From positions 4,216,001 to 4,280,000 of the forward strand of contig BTPP01000004.1 in NCBI GenBank assembly GCA_037102815.1: DNA of 64,000 nucleotides, read 5' to 3'. Of the stretch, positions 13,352-25,362 are shown piece by piece. The notes beneath the pieces are model-generated. The model had not been told where the DNA came from. It made no database searches and saw nothing but the letters and a program-made list of their open reading frames with translations. Every line of letters begins with the position of its first letter. Position 1 is the stretch's first letter. Source of the stretch: Neurospora intermedia (lineage: Eukaryota; Ascomycota; Sordariomycetes; Sordariales; Sordariaceae). The translations under genes and the position numbers were made by a program.

Positions 13352-16300
13352 ATGTCCGACTTAAACATGATCAAGCTCGACTGCCTTCAGGCACTGAAGA
13401 GGGAAACATCACCAGCCAAGCTTGAGGCTGCCCTGAACGCCGGCGTTGGTCTTCTGGCAGATATCCAGAAAGCCTTTGCGGATGCAAGCACTGTTCCGGA
13501 AATCGCTAAATGGTGCAAGTCCATCCAAGATCTACAGGCGCAGTCCGGCAAGCAAAGGACCGTCGTTGGTGTCGTCGGCAGCACTGGCGCTGGTAAGAGC
13601 TCGGTTATCAACGCCGTTCTCAACCAAGAAAGTTTGGTGCCCACAAACGGCATGCGAGCATGCACCGCGACCATTACGGAGATTCAATACAATGATGCGG
13701 ATGACAGTCAAGAATCTTTCCGTGGGGAGGTTCATTTCGTCACCGAGGACGAATGGATGAAAGAACTACACATTCTCCTCGATGACCTGCAAGCGCCTGG
13801 CGACAATAGGTCAGGAGATAGCAGCACCGGAGCGGAATTCTTTGGTAGCGAATCCGCCCCCGCTGTTGCATATGACAAGATTAGATGCGTTTACCCCCAT
13901 TTGCTCAGGGACGATATCTTGAAGCGCAAGTTCACTCCACAGGGTTTAGCTCAGGATCCCTCAGTTTCCGGTGTGTTAGGCACTGTAAAAGAGGTCCGAG
14001 CCTGGACTATCAAGGAGTTCAACGAGCAACTTCAAGTCTACATCGACTCTAAGGAGAAGACCAAGGGCCGACAAAAGGACTCAGACCGAACCACCGAATT
14101 CTGGCCTCTGATCAAGGTCGTTCGTTTGTTCGTCAAATCCAAGGTTCTCGAACCAGGTCTTGTCCTGGTCGATCTTGTAAGTCATGCATTTCCCCAAAAC
14201 ACTGGCCAAAGCTGACAGTTTGCAGCCGGGTATTCATGATTCAAACGCAGCCCGCTCTACCATTGCGTCCAAGTACATCGAGGAATGCACTGGCTTGTGG
14301 GTCATTGCTCCGATTACTCGTGCCGTAGACGACAAGGCCGCCCAGACACTTCTCGGCTCTTCGTTCAGGCGCCAGCTCCAATTCGACGGAACGTACTCTG
14401 CACTGACAGTGGTTTGCTCCAAGTCAGATGATGTATCTGTCACCGAGTTCCTGCGGACAATGCCCGAAAGCCATAAGATCCACTCAGACTTTGCGACTTT
14501 GCAGTTGCTCCAAGGGAACGAAGAGCAGTTAAAACAAGAGCTGTTGCCCATCAAGAACCTGCTAGAGGGAAACAAGGCTTCCTTGAAGACTTGTGAGGAT
14601 AGCATGGAGATTCTAGAGACGGCTATCGAATTTGCCGGGGACGACGACGACCAAGTTCTTGTGAAGACACGACTGTCCGTCGCTGCAAAGCGGAAACCTA
14701 AAGACACTGATTTGGATGCAAGGAAGCGCTCGAAACAAGACCAAGAGTGGCGTGAAGAGTCTGACTTTGGAGATGATTCCGACGATGACCTCGATGATGC
14801 GGAATACGCCGAGGATACTGAAATCATCTCGATGGAAGCTGCAGAGCTGCGCCTCAAAACCCTCAAGGCCGAGAAAAAGGCTCTCAAGGAACAGGGCTCG
14901 GACTTGGAGAGAAGAGCTAAAGGTGTCCGCAAGCAACTGAGAGAGACCAGACATGAATGCGAACACATGAAAGCACTTATCAAAAGCGCTTGTATTCAGT
15001 TCCGGAATAATTATTCCCGGCCAGTGATCCAACAGCAATTCGCGGAAGGTATCCGAGAGTAAGTTACGTTAATCTGGTGTAACTGTCTATGGAGCAGGAA
15101 CCTAACTGAGAGATGATAGGCTTGACCAGGAGAACGCAGCAATGCAAGATGAGGATAATTTCGACCCTTCGTTCGAGGCCAGAGATTACACAGAGGTCGC
15201 AGCACGGCTTCCAGTGTTTTGTGTCTCGAGTCGCGCTTATTTGAAAATGGCGGGCATGCTGAAGAAAGACGAACCCACAACGGGATTCCTCTCCATCGAA
15301 GAAACCCAGATACCTGCTCTCCAGGATCACGCGATGAAGATCGTTGCCGAGACGCGGGCTGCAGGGTGCCGCAAGTTCCTAACAGAAGTCTTGAGTTTCA
15401 TAGTCTCTTTGATCGTGCAGATCATCATCGCTGAGAAACCCCTGAAACTCGCTGATGACTTGAAAGAGAGAGAGCTTGCCTTTCTCAAGGAGGCCTTGGC
15501 GAAGCTGACCAAGAAACTACATTCCAAGGTCGACGAAAGTTTTGACGGCTTCGAAAAGGCCATCAAGTCTTATATTGTCGACAAATTTGGGTCCTCAGCT
15601 CGAATCGCCACAGACAGGGCGACCGAAACTGCCAAAACCTGGGGACAATTGCGAGATCAAGATGGCAGACGTGGGCTTGTATTTTTGACCTACCGCGCAA
15701 CCTGCCTCAGGGACGGCGTTTTCAAAGCCGCCAGAGGCCCCCTTGATTGGAACCAGGAGTTGTGTGACCCGATTGAGAAGCGAATTGCTCCCAATTGGGA
15801 ACATGTATTCAGTAGAACGCTTCCGCGCGGTATAAAACAACTGGGAAAAGATCTAGCGAAGTCACTTGAGGACTTCGAGGGTCGGATGCACGAGCGGCAG
15901 CAGCTGCGAGACTCGCCTTCGTATGATCTGGTACGGAACCAGACGAAGACTGTGGCTGAGAACCTGAAAGACACTATTTCTTTGAGGGGCAAGACGTCCC
16001 TCAAAACTGGCCAGAAAAATGCCATTCGGCTACTTAAACCTGCTGTTGCGGATATGATGAGAGGGCAGTACCAGGCATGCAGCCAGGAGAGTGGTGAGTG
16101 CTGATGCTACTTCCCATGATCAAGACTGGTAATTCCTAACATGATAATAGGTCTTGGTAGTTACAAGAGAATGAAGGACTCTATGGAGGAGTTCATCCAA
16201 ACCGCATCCCAGCACATGTTCAAAGCGGCCACAGACCTTGTCGGCGACCGTATACACAAAACACTGGAAGAAATTCGCTCTGACGTGGATGAACAAGTCA

Positions 16301-16695
16301 ACAGCGTTGTTGCACGTGTCGATGACGACTACAGATCCCTTGTCTTGGATCGGAATCTCTTCAAAGCTCTCGAGTCGTCTCGCCGTGTTATCAAAGAGAT
16401 GTTAGAAACAGCAGACAATCGCTTCAAGGCCGCGACACAGGATCCTCCGTCAGATAACAACCAAGCTATCGAACCTTATCGTGTGCGTCTTCCTGACGCG
16501 GATCCGTCTACACCAAGCAGAAGATCGCGGATGGCTGATATGATGCATCAATCGCCATTTTCTCCAACGACCCCTGCGCAACAAAACTCCCCTAGCGGAC
16601 TTACGTTTTCTGGCGGAGTATCGAGACTGACACTGGCATCACCGGCAACGTCTGTCGATGCCGCATCCACTCCCATCAAGAAGGAAAGGGAGTAA
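13352..16695 (+). CDS. Large dynamin-like GTPase, SLIP-GC (NUGGC)-like
   Basis: Large GTPase resembling vertebrate nuclear GTPase SLIP-GC, a dynamin-superfamily protein. Four exons, 13352-14176, 14226-15059, 15121-16093 and 16151-16695, give 1058 residues. The GTPase motifs are complete: P-loop GSTGAGKSS at residues 76-84, a G2-like CTAT near 104, the G3 box DLPG at 274-277 (split by intron 1 after the Leu), and a G4-like CSKSDD near 340. A basic stretch (KRKPKDTDLDARKRSKQD) followed by an acidic run and a coiled coil rich in Glu, Lys and Arg lies roughly at residues 445-550; the basic part could be a nuclear localisation signal. The C-terminus is Ser/Pro-rich and disordered. The start has a strong context (CACCATGTCC). 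The GTPase class is firm, but the cellular role in fungi is unknown. Confidence 0.88.
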
Positions 16696-17785
16696 CTCGA
16701 CCGTTTTCGTCGGATCACCATTTTCGAAGCTCATCAGGTTGGGCGAACATTATTTTGCATAACCATATTGCTTCCACATCTTTGCTCAAGTTCTTTTCAT
16801 TTGTCCAAACCACTGCTTTCTGATGTTTGGGCACCATGTCGAATATAATGACATCTCCTTGTCCATATCTCGAACTCGATTGGAGTTTAAAGTCCTTGAT
16901 ACATGGTCCTCAGAGGCCAAGATGCCAAGAAAAAAATTAATTGCTTTTATTGTCCGATGGTTGCTTTCCAGAAGAAGAAAAATACGCGACGCATATGTCA
17001 AGACAGCGCCTATTGTCAGGAAGACTTCAATGTATGAACAGGGACTACATGTCTGCAGCTGGTTCATGACACAACTCACACTCGAGGAGCCTGAAGCCTT
17101 CAGGATTTAGGTAGAAATCATATCGGTTGGTGTCAGATCAAGAAGACCAAACTGTGTAACACAGTTTGGATCCCTCACTCCGAGATACGTAGATAGACCT
17201 CAATTGACAGACTCTTGCTCATCCGGTGGGCAGAAAGGCTAGTGAACAATTGACCCCCGTATCATCCATCCCACTCGAGATACATCGACTGGTCGGCATG
17301 TTTGGACAACGAGGGCGCTTATCTTGACCGAGTGTTCGTTCCGACAAGATAAGTGAGATGCGGCCCTCGGAATATGTGAAAAAGGGAAAGCATCCGACTT
17401 GAGAGAATTCCCGAGTGGTCAATTTGAACTTTGAGATGTGTGATTTAGCCTGCATCTCGATGAGGGATACCGGTCAAGAACGATGCCGCTTATAATGATT
17501 GTTTTGCGATAACGAGTGTTGACGAACGGGACGGGAACAATGTGCCTAACTGTTTGGGTGTTCTTACAGTACAGTACACTCAATACTGCTTGGCTTGGTC
17601 TGTTAGCTTGGTGCTGTTGGTGTCCAGCCCGGATTGTCTAAGCCTCACAAGGATAAAATCAAATGGCTAGATAAACGTTGACAAGCCTCAAAAAGACACA
17701 TTGAACTTGGGAATCACATATTCATAGTAGCATCATGCCATGATAATGGAACTAAGATAATCAAGTATAGGTAAAACACCTAGGA

Positions 17786-17832
17786 AAGTTAATTCGAGAT
17801 CTGGAGCTAACAATCAAACCAGTATCGAACTA
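17786..17832. repeat. Diverged duplication, copy 1
   Basis: A segment of about 45 bases, beginning GGAAAGTTAATTCGAGATCT, aligns by eye with 18368-18413 at about 80 percent identity. Many of the differences are transitions. Flanking pieces such as GATTATCAC also recur downstream in both copies. Confidence 0.5.
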
Positions 17833-18367
17833 CAGTGCCGTACTAACAATTTTTCACCAAAGATTATCACCATTCAGGAGTGTACAGCCCTCCCACCTGA
17901 CATCATCCCGCCAGATCAATTCCCCATACAACCTGGCAAACAGCACCATTCCAAGTCCCTCCTGTCTCAGATCTCGCGTGAAAGATGTCAAGATCTGATT
18001 TTTGACTTTGTTGGGTTGCTTGTCCCCTATTCTTGGAAGTTTTACCCTGCCCGACCGCAGTCATGTTTTGGATAACGATATCGATACCGGTATTGTTGAT
18101 ATCTGCCTGCTAAGAGGCCCTATAGCGGCAAGTACATTTGTGTGTGTATGCAGTCCGGTGCTGGTGTGTTTGTTAGCTTGGTACACTACGTAGATACTCC
18201 TGGTAGTGCAATATACATAGTGCACTAGACGAAATGTATCTCGAATACTCCCAAAGCTTACACTGACAAATTAAAAGGCATCAGCTGGATTCGATGTGGC
18301 AATCTGAATGTTAGAGATAGCGTTTTCAAAATAAGATTATGCATTAGTTAGCCATGAAAGCGCAGAG

Positions 18368-18413
18368 GAAAGTTGACACGAGGTCTCGAACTAACAAACA
18401 AACCAGTCCTGGA
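18368..18413. repeat. Diverged duplication, copy 2
   Basis: Partner of the copy at 17786-17832, beginning GGAAAGTTGACACGAGGTCT. It overlaps the stop end of the minus-strand ORF 18391-18765, so the left copy may be the remains of a duplicated 3' end of that frame. Confidence 0.5.
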
Positions 18414-18765
18414 CTGTATATGCATGCGTCATCTTGGTACATCGCATCTGATTATCACGGGAATGTATGGCAGAACCGGTCACCACACCCATTGCTACCA
18501 TGATCCGCATCCAGGGTTCCTCAAGAGGTCTTAGATCGACGATGCCTTGGCCGAGGATAGGTCTCATTCCGTCGGCTTGGTTGCGGGCGGGTGGTCGGCT
18601 ATAGCTTAGGGTCCGTCTCACGCATTCCTCAATATGTAGCGAGTTTTGTACACCAGTGTAGACGAGTGGGTAGCTACCTTGAGCTAATGCCTGGAATTGA
18701 CTGAGAGAATGCCTTGTTCTGTAGTCCGTCTGGTTCCTGCCACTAATTGGTAATGTCATTGGCAT
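18391..18765 (-). CDS. Possible hypothetical protein or gene remnant (124 aa)
   Basis: An ATG-started frame of 124 codons with mixed, protein-like composition but no recognised domain. Upstream on the same strand a consensus donor (GTAAGT, near 18829) and possible acceptors exist, but I could not join a longer frame cleanly. The last codons overlap a diverged duplication. It may be a small orphan gene, a relic, or chance. Confidence 0.25.
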   Translation of the reverse strand: MPMTLPISGRNQTDYRTRHSLSQFQALAQGSYPLVYTGVQNSLHIEECVRRTLSYSRPPARNQADGMRPILGQGIVDLRPLEEPWMRIMVAMGVVTGSAIHSRDNQMRCTKMTHAYTVQDWFVC

Positions 18766-19867
18766 ATCACCCCATCGTGATACCTACTTGAGGAGATGAT
18801 GATGATTGGATGTGCATACATGTAACTTACTGCAGGCAGATGGAGCTTGGAGCTGGAGGTTCCTTCAAGACATCCACCAAGACTTTATCACACCTGCTAT
18901 AAATATCAGATATCAAGGTACCATCTGGGTCGCCGATGACCGCCAATAAGCGGCCGCTACCGGTAGGTACCTACTATCTAGTTGCGGCAGCACCCAGGAA
19001 CCGTTCCATGACTCTTGTCTGGTTACTGGGCGGGCATGGAAAGGCCCGAGGTCCGGGCATGACATCGCCAGATCACCTTAGGTACTGCTATCAAACCATC
19101 TCACCGCCTTCCTTCATCTGGCAGCCTACCTACATGCCTCTCATGATGGATGTTCTGGAACAAAAGCTGGCAAAGCCTGGAAGCTTCCCCAGTCCCTTCC
19201 CATTCGTCGTGGTGAAACTAGGTTGAATTGAGATCTCTGAACACTTTCTGTAGTGTAGAAGAAGCCCCCGTTCCGTCGGCTGCGGGCGTTATGCGGCGGT
19301 GGTTACCTCATTACTTGCTACTGTCACCGGCCACTTCCACCTTTCTCCTCCACGCTCCGTCCACGCTCCACTGACCTCCACCACCGTGAGGGGACCACCT
19401 GGGGCAGTGCGGCCGTTTTCCACTTTCTCTTTGTCTCCATGCGGCGACCACCTTAGTAGCTCACCTCCACCGTCTCTGACTGTCCCCCGACGATCAATTG
19501 AAGTTCCTCCTGCAACCTGCACCTAATTACCTACTTACTTCTCAAGAGGTAATCCGAAGCTGCCTCTGCGACACTGCACTCTGCGAATCCCTCAAACCCG
19601 CAAGATTTACCGTCTCCAACCACCAGGGAAAGAGGCTCTCGCCCCCCCAAGCCTTGTTACAAGCATAGGTACAGACAGTATCAGCAAAAACTCCATCAGT
19701 CAGCACTTCCTTGCCGTACCTCCGTACCAGGCAACCAACCGCCCAACCAGATCGGCCACATCCGGCCCTTCTTTTCTTTCATCACCTTCGCCTCCTCCGA
19801 ACGGGTTCGCCGCTATTCTTGGAAGCTGCAACCAACGATTCCAGAACAATAGCCCTCCGGACCATGA

Positions 19868-21967
19868 ATGGCTGCCCTCTTGCCGCCTACCCGTTTGGTC
19901 ATGCATAGTAGTGTTGAATCTGAACGGCCGGCATCGCCTTCCCCCGCAGTTGCACCTCCAGCACCCGCAACAATGGACAGCACCGCGGAGCTGGTCTCGG
20001 ATCTGCAACAAAAACTCGCTGACCTCGACGGCAAGGTGCGCGACATGCTTCAAGAGTTTCACCGGTACATGGATGACTGTCTGAAAAACTACCCAGAACA
20101 CGTTTCCAGCGAGGTCTCACGAGTCATAGCAGAGTCCATGCACAAGTACCCGGCCCTCACCTTGATGGCCCGCGACGCCCGCGACTCTGACAGCCCCCGA
20201 CCTCAGTCGCCCACAGACAAGATCCTCGACAGTGAAGCCCTTTGCAGAGACGCCCGCAAGTCGCCTCCGCCCATCTTATACCATACATCCGGCACCCCGA
20301 AGGAAGGCCCAAGAAGCCCCCACGAGCGCGAGAGAGAGTTCCAAGGCTTGTTCACTCCTAGATACCTGCCCCTGCTCGATAGCACCCACCGCGGCCTGCA
20401 GTCACCCCCGGAGTCTCCAGTACCCACGCCGCTGCCGCTTCCCTTGTCTCAAGATAATGTGAAAAAAGTGGATGACCTCAAGGAGCCAGAGGCCATGTTA
20501 AAGTTTGACATCCGCCCGACCCCGGTCAGACGGTTGACCGACCGATCTTCGTCGTCAGTTGAGTCGTCGATATCTGGAAGCGACTCAAAAGTGCGAAGGA
20601 GCGCTTTGCGACGTTCTTCGAGTTCAACCAAGGGCAGCCCGCGCCGGGTGCGTTTCGAATTTGCGGGCGAGGAGGTCTTTCCATCGACCTCTCCCCAGGA
20701 CGCTTCCGCCGTTACAGTCCCGCCCCCGCTGAGTGGGGATAATGGGGCTGATGGGGCGCAGACTACTCCTCCTCCTCCTCCCCCTCCTCCTCAACTGGAG
20801 GCCGCTGCGCCCATCATACCCTCGACAAGCGAACCACCTGCGTATACTGGAATATCGTTGCTTGACGTTGAAGGCGAGGAGGACGCTCTACCGAGGCCTA
20901 AGAAAGTCTCGTCCACACAAGCACTTCGCGCCCTCTCTCGGAATGCCCCACTGGATGCCGGAACTTGGACAGAGGTGAACGCGGATCCGGAAGAGACGCC
21001 CAAGATGAACGGCGGAAAGCAGGATGATTGCACCCTGAAACAGGACCAGCCATCAGGACAGGTTTCTGGAGTAAAGCCGCAAGACGGCCAGCATCACGAA
21101 CAGCTTCATCCTCAAGCACAGAGCTTTACCAAACACAAAGTCGAGACCAAATCGTCCCCCCTTGCACACCATGTTGTAACGCAACAGTCCAATGGCGACC
21201 AGAGTCTCGGATCCCCACTGGAAGAGTTGCAACGGGATGAAGACGACGACAGTTCCGACGATGACGAATTTCTCTCGATGAAAGCGAAGAAAAAGCCGGT
21301 CTCGCCAACAATTCGAAGCTCATTTGGGCGCCTACCTACGATCTCCGAGACCGCTCAAAACACTGCGAGGTCCTCGCCCAACAACGCCGCTCACACAAAA
21401 TCGCCAGTAGTGGATGAGTTCGGTAAAGGGAAAGTGGTGGATGACGTACCCGAAGATGCCTTCTTTGACTTTGAGGGAGAGGGTATCTCCACCGGTGTAG
21501 AGTCCGATACAGAGAAGTACATTGCCGAAGATGATTTTGACGACGACGACAACGACGCTGCTGCGAGCAAGGTACCGCCTGAAGAGCGCCCGAGAGTAGC
21601 CTCCATAGCTAGCGGATCCAATGCTTCAACAGAGCCGGCCCCGGTCCGCAAGGTTCCTCCGGCTACGCCATCGGCCGCCTTGTTTGGCCACTCGGTCGGA
21701 TCATACAAGGGAACTTCGATGCGCATGAACCCCATCAGCAACCCGAAGCTGTACGATGAAATTGCTGGCATGAGAAACGTACACACCTTTGTTGGTAGTG
21801 TCGATGGCCGCAGCGGCGTGGAGGCTATTGACATGGGGAGCTACCGTGCATATTTGGTTAAGAACCATGCCAGTGCTACTCCCCGCAGTTTTACGGAGCG
21901 ATTGGCATTCGAGGAGGCTATGGAGCGGAGGAGGTCAATGAGGGACTCGGACGATGAAGATTTGTAG
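19868..21967 (+). CDS. Hypothetical acidic, Ser/Pro-rich disordered protein
   Basis: Single-exon frame of 699 codons that I do not recognise. A short helical, possibly coiled-coil segment near residues 36-75 (ELVSDLQQKLADLDGKVRDM) is followed by a long low-complexity region rich in Ser, Pro, Asp and Glu, with a poly-Pro run, several acidic clusters and many S/T-P sites. The last 85 residues are more ordered (PISNPKLYDEIAGMRNVHTF) and look like the conserved part. Three in-frame ATGs could start it: 19868, 19901 and 19973; the last has A at -3 and directly precedes the helical segment. A nearby upstream ATG at 19864 in another frame opens a 14-codon uORF. C-rich codon use supports a real gene. 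Confidence 0.75.
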   Translation: MAALLPPTRLVMHSSVESERPASPSPAVAPPAPATMDSTAELVSDLQQKLADLDGKVRDMLQEFHRYMDDCLKNYPEHVSSEVSRVIAESMHKYPALTLMARDARDSDSPRPQSPTDKILDSEALCRDARKSPPPILYHTSGTPKEGPRSPHEREREFQGLFTPRYLPLLDSTHRGLQSPPESPVPTPLPLPLSQDNVKKVDDLKEPEAMLKFDIRPTPVRRLTDRSSSSVESSISGSDSKVRRSALRRSSSSTKGSPRRVRFEFAGEEVFPSTSPQDASAVTVPPPLSGDNGADGAQTTPPPPPPPPQLEAAAPIIPSTSEPPAYTGISLLDVEGEEDALPRPKKVSSTQALRALSRNAPLDAGTWTEVNADPEETPKMNGGKQDDCTLKQDQPSGQVSGVKPQDGQHHEQLHPQAQSFTKHKVETKSSPLAHHVVTQQSNGDQSLGSPLEELQRDEDDDSSDDDEFLSMKAKKKPVSPTIRSSFGRLPTISETAQNTARSSPNNAAHTKSPVVDEFGKGKVVDDVPEDAFFDFEGEGISTGVESDTEKYIAEDDFDDDDNDAAASKVPPEERPRVASIASGSNASTEPAPVRKVPPATPSAALFGHSVGSYKGTSMRMNPISNPKLYDEIAGMRNVHTFVGSVDGRSGVEAIDMGSYRAYLVKNHASATPRSFTERLAFEEAMERRRSMRDSDDEDL

Positions 21968-22997
21968 AAGCATACTAATAATGGCACGCTGTGGTTCGCA
22001 TGATACCCTGGAGGAGCAGAGGGTTGGAAAGGATTATGCATGAAACTGATGAGACAGGAGTTCATGGGATCGGTATTACTGGAGGCAGACATTTCCTCTC
22101 TGAGCATTGAATTGAATTTGCTACAAGCGACGCTTCTCCTTCTATTACCCTGTAAGGGTAAAGGCTTATCATGTTACAAACGCAAGTGGGCACACGAGGA
22201 ACCTTATAACCTGTCAATTCTGAGCAAGCGGCAGCCAGATGGGAGACATGGCGGGTGGTACACGAAGTCTAATGCTCCGTATGCAATGGCAAACTGATTT
22301 AATTGGACTTCTTTAAACATGCAATTGTCTATGTCACCATGCCCACAAGTCATTCCCTTCGGGACCACGGACCGGCGGTAACCAAGCCGGACGCTGTCCG
22401 TTGTCACTTCGGTGCCCCGGGTCCGGGCAACGGCGGCTCATGCGCAACCAATCAGAAGGAAGGAATTCATTTGAACCATGCCTTAACATTCTGGAAGGTC
22501 TCTCCCGTCCAAGCTTTGTTTGTCATGGCGGCTTGTCACCTCGCACCACTGATGCACCCCCATTTTCATCCAAGTCGTAGCCCGTGTCACAAGTTCCTCC
22601 CGTCGCGATGCCATTCTCAACTTATTCCCAGCAATTTGGCATGGATGGTCTCCCTTTTAGTCTACCGGTACAAACCCACTTGACCTGAGCTTCAATTAAA
22701 CGGACCGGCAATTTGGTGAACCCTTCCACGTTGATCACCAAGACATCGCACTTGCCCGGCTGCTGGAAATCTGTACAACTTCACGGCGCCACAAAGACAA
22801 AGGAAAGGTGGTGGCGGGCAAGGGAGACCAACATACAGCTAGGTGTCCTCAGAGACAACAAGGTCCCCAACCAAAATCCGAGACGGGAAAACCAGGCAAC
22901 AAACGAACCAAATGAAATGACACGACGCAACCGCTTTGCGACCAGGTCGTCGCAGCCAACAATTACGGCGGGGACCAAGTCTCTGCGACCAACAACA
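21968..22997. other. Intergenic region, 3' UTR and promoter; no gene seen
   Basis: About 1 kb between two co-oriented genes. The frame of the downstream gene is open for about 280 bases before its ATG, but composition changes at 22998, where a signal peptide begins, so I treat the upstream part as leader. No RNA gene recognised. Confidence 0.5.
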
Positions 22998-24320
22998 ATG
23001 TCTGCTCTACCAACCCTCCTTAGCCTCCTCTTCGCTGCCGTCGTGCTCTTCATCACCCCATCCCTCGCCTACCAACCTCTCTCCGACACCCAACTCAAAG
23101 CCATCCCCGCTCCCCTCAATTCCGACTTCGACATCAAAACCGGCGCGCTCCTCGCCCCGATCCTGATCCCTCGCGTCCCCGGCACTCCGGGACAGGCCAA
23201 AGTCCAGAAACACTTTGTCGACTTCTTCTCGCGCGAACTGCCCGAATGGGACATTTCGTGGCAGAACTCAACAGCCACCACTCCCCTCTCAGGGAAGAAA
23301 CAAGTTCCTTTCCAGAACCTGATCTTCCGACGGGAACCACCATGGACGAAGGAGCGAGGGCCGGGCAGGGCGGCGCTGTTGACGCTGGTGGCGCATTATG
23401 ACTCCAAAATCAGTCCCGAAGGGTTCATCGGGGCGACGGATAGCGCGGCGCCTTGTGCGGTGTTGATGCATGTCGCTAGGACGGTGGAGGGGTATTTGAA
23501 GAAGGTTTATGAGGAAGGGGTTTCTGGGGGACTAGGGAAGGAGGGGAGGGAGGACCCAAAGAGGGAAGTGGGGGTGCAGATATTGTTGCTGGATGGCGAG
23601 GAAGCGTTCAAGGAGTGGACGGATACGGACTCGCTTTATGGTGCTAGGTGAGTTTTGCCTGTTCTTTTTTTCCTCCCTAGTCTGTTGGATGATCTATCAA
23701 GGAGAATGAAAGGAGGCTAACACCACACTGCTTACGAAAACAGATCACTCTCCGAGGAATGGGAAAATACACCCTACCCGGCCCTGTCGCGCTTCGCCAA
23801 CCCCATCCGGCAAATTGACCTTTTCGTCCTGCTCGACCTCCTCGGCTCCGCCGACCCGGGCGTGCCCTCGTACTTCCAAACCACCCACTGGGCGTACAAG
23901 AACATGGCCGCGGTCGAGTCGCGCATGCGCGCCCTTGGGCTCTTGGAAAGCAAACCCAAGGACCCGTTTCTGCCCGAAGCCGGCAAGCTCAAGGAACATT
24001 TTGGCAGGGCCTACGTGGGCGACGATCACCAACCGTTCATGGCTAAAGGAGCGCCGGTGCTGCATATGATCCCGACCCCGTTTCCGCATGTGTGGCATAA
24101 GATTGAGGATGATGGGGAGCATCTGGATTTGCCTACGGTCAGGGATTGGGCGAGGATCGTGACGGCTTTTACTATTGAGTATCTGGAGGCCACGACAGGA
24201 GAGGCTGGGGCTGCTGGAGGTGGGAAGGAGGGAAAAGGGGAGAGTGCTGCTGCTGCTGCAAAGCAGGGGACTACTGATGGGGAGGAGAAGGCTGGTGAGG
24301 GTGCTGGGAAAGGGCCTTGA
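22998..24320 (+). CDS. Secreted glutaminyl-peptide cyclotransferase-like M28 family protein
   Basis: Zinc-dependent enzyme of the glutaminyl cyclase/M28 peptidase family, which forms N-terminal pyroglutamate or acts as a peptidase in the secretory pathway. Exons 22998-23647 and 23744-24320 give 408 residues. A signal peptide is clear (LLSLLFAAVVLFITPSLA), with probable cleavage before YQPLSD. Zinc-site and active-site motifs in order: VAHYDSK (His), GATDSAAPCAVL (Asp), LLLDGEEAFKEW (Glu), LDLLGSADPG, and PFPHVWHKIEDDGEHLD (His). The C-terminal tail is low-complexity Gly/Ala/Lys. The start is chosen because the signal peptide begins there and the context is CAACAATGTC. Cyclase versus peptidase activity cannot be settled from sequence alone. 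Confidence 0.9.
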
Positions 24321-25362
24321 TGGATATCTTGTCTCTTTGTTTTGTTGCTCACTAGTAGGCTTATAAGAAGCTGTCAATATAATATACATGGTTGAAGTAG
24401 GCGGCTATGTATAAACCAGTCGTGGATGAAAGTGCAGTGCTGTCACGGTACACTCTGAATCTAAGTTTAGATGCTCCTTTGTGGTCTGATCTACAACTTA
24501 GAAGGTGTAATCGGATGGGATGGTGGAGCGATGGAGACACGACTTCGGGACTGAATCTCGACGCAAAGTATGCCCCCGGTTTGCAAGCGTCAATGTCGAA
24601 CTATTAGAGGTGACTGTATAATTCCCTAGTACAGAGTTCAAATCATTTTCTTGAGTAATCCAGAGCAACATGTTCTAGTATCACAAGCCCATCGTAGAAG
24701 TGGGTTTTTGCCATTCTAGAGTGGCCCTCCAGCCCTCTAGAGGCGTCCAACATGTATCTTTAGGGGTGCAGCGGGGTGGCGGGGCAGGACCATGTTGGCG
24801 CTGTAAAAAGTGGAATTCAAGGAAGTCACAACGTCAAGTTCCATCGCCTCAGGTCCCCACTGCCTTCCTGGCGCGCGCCTGCCCAACCCAAACAACCAAC
24901 CCAGGGCAACCTTATTTCCACTTCCATGTCCACGTTTGACCCTTCCACCACCCGTCCGTCCTCATTCCGACATCCACGCCCGACCCTTCCACCGCCTGCG
25001 AACATCTACCGTACGCCATCTCCCATAAAGTCTGAACCGCCTCTCCCATACCGCCTACGATCGCCAATCCCATCTTCACATTGTTCTGGACTTGTTAGAT
25101 TTATCGGCGCAGAGACTGCTTCAGTGCATCTCTGCTCTCCATCACGGCTTCTCACGGGCGACAGCTGCCTGACCAACAAGACCCAACAGGCGGCGAATCC
25201 CCCAATCCCCTGCGCAAGACGGTCACTATTGGCTCTGTACTTTTCAACCGCGCCCATACGACCCAGCGACAACCTTCGCCACATCCTCATTATCTAGTTC
25301 AACACTCCTCCATTTCTTCAACCACAGACCAGTCGGATCTATCTTCGGCACTCAGAGAAGCC
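24321..25362. other. Intergenic region and pho85 leader with a large upstream ORF
   Basis: The left half holds the 3' flank of the cyclase-like gene. The right half is C-rich leader for pho85. An ATG-started ORF at 24926-25297 lies wholly upstream of the pho85 start in a different frame (separate entry). No RNA gene seen. Confidence 0.5.
24926..25297 (+). other. 123-codon upstream ORF in the putative pho85 leader
   Basis: The ATG at 24926 opens a Ser/Pro/Arg-rich frame of 123 codons ending 65 bases before the pho85 ATG, in a different frame. If the transcript starts upstream of 24926 this would restrain pho85 translation; if not, it is promoter sequence. It could also be a first coding exon of a longer isoform, but homologues of Pho85 start where the main model starts. 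Confidence 0.3.

Larger units (their letters stand above)
16696..19867. other. 3.2-kb intergenic region with a diverged sequence duplication
   Basis: No well-supported gene. Roughly 17.7-17.9 kb and 18.3-18.5 kb share a diverged duplicated sequence (separate entries). A 124-codon ORF on the minus strand at 18391-18765 overlaps the second copy. The right end, from about 19270, is pyrimidine-rich and is probably the leader of the next gene. A GGTACC-centred palindrome is present near 18964. Confidence 0.5.

Noticed and set aside
22713-22997. In-frame upstream extension of the glutaminyl-cyclase-like protein
   Set aside because: It would bury the signal peptide, and its Arg/Asn/Thr-rich composition looks like leader sequence.
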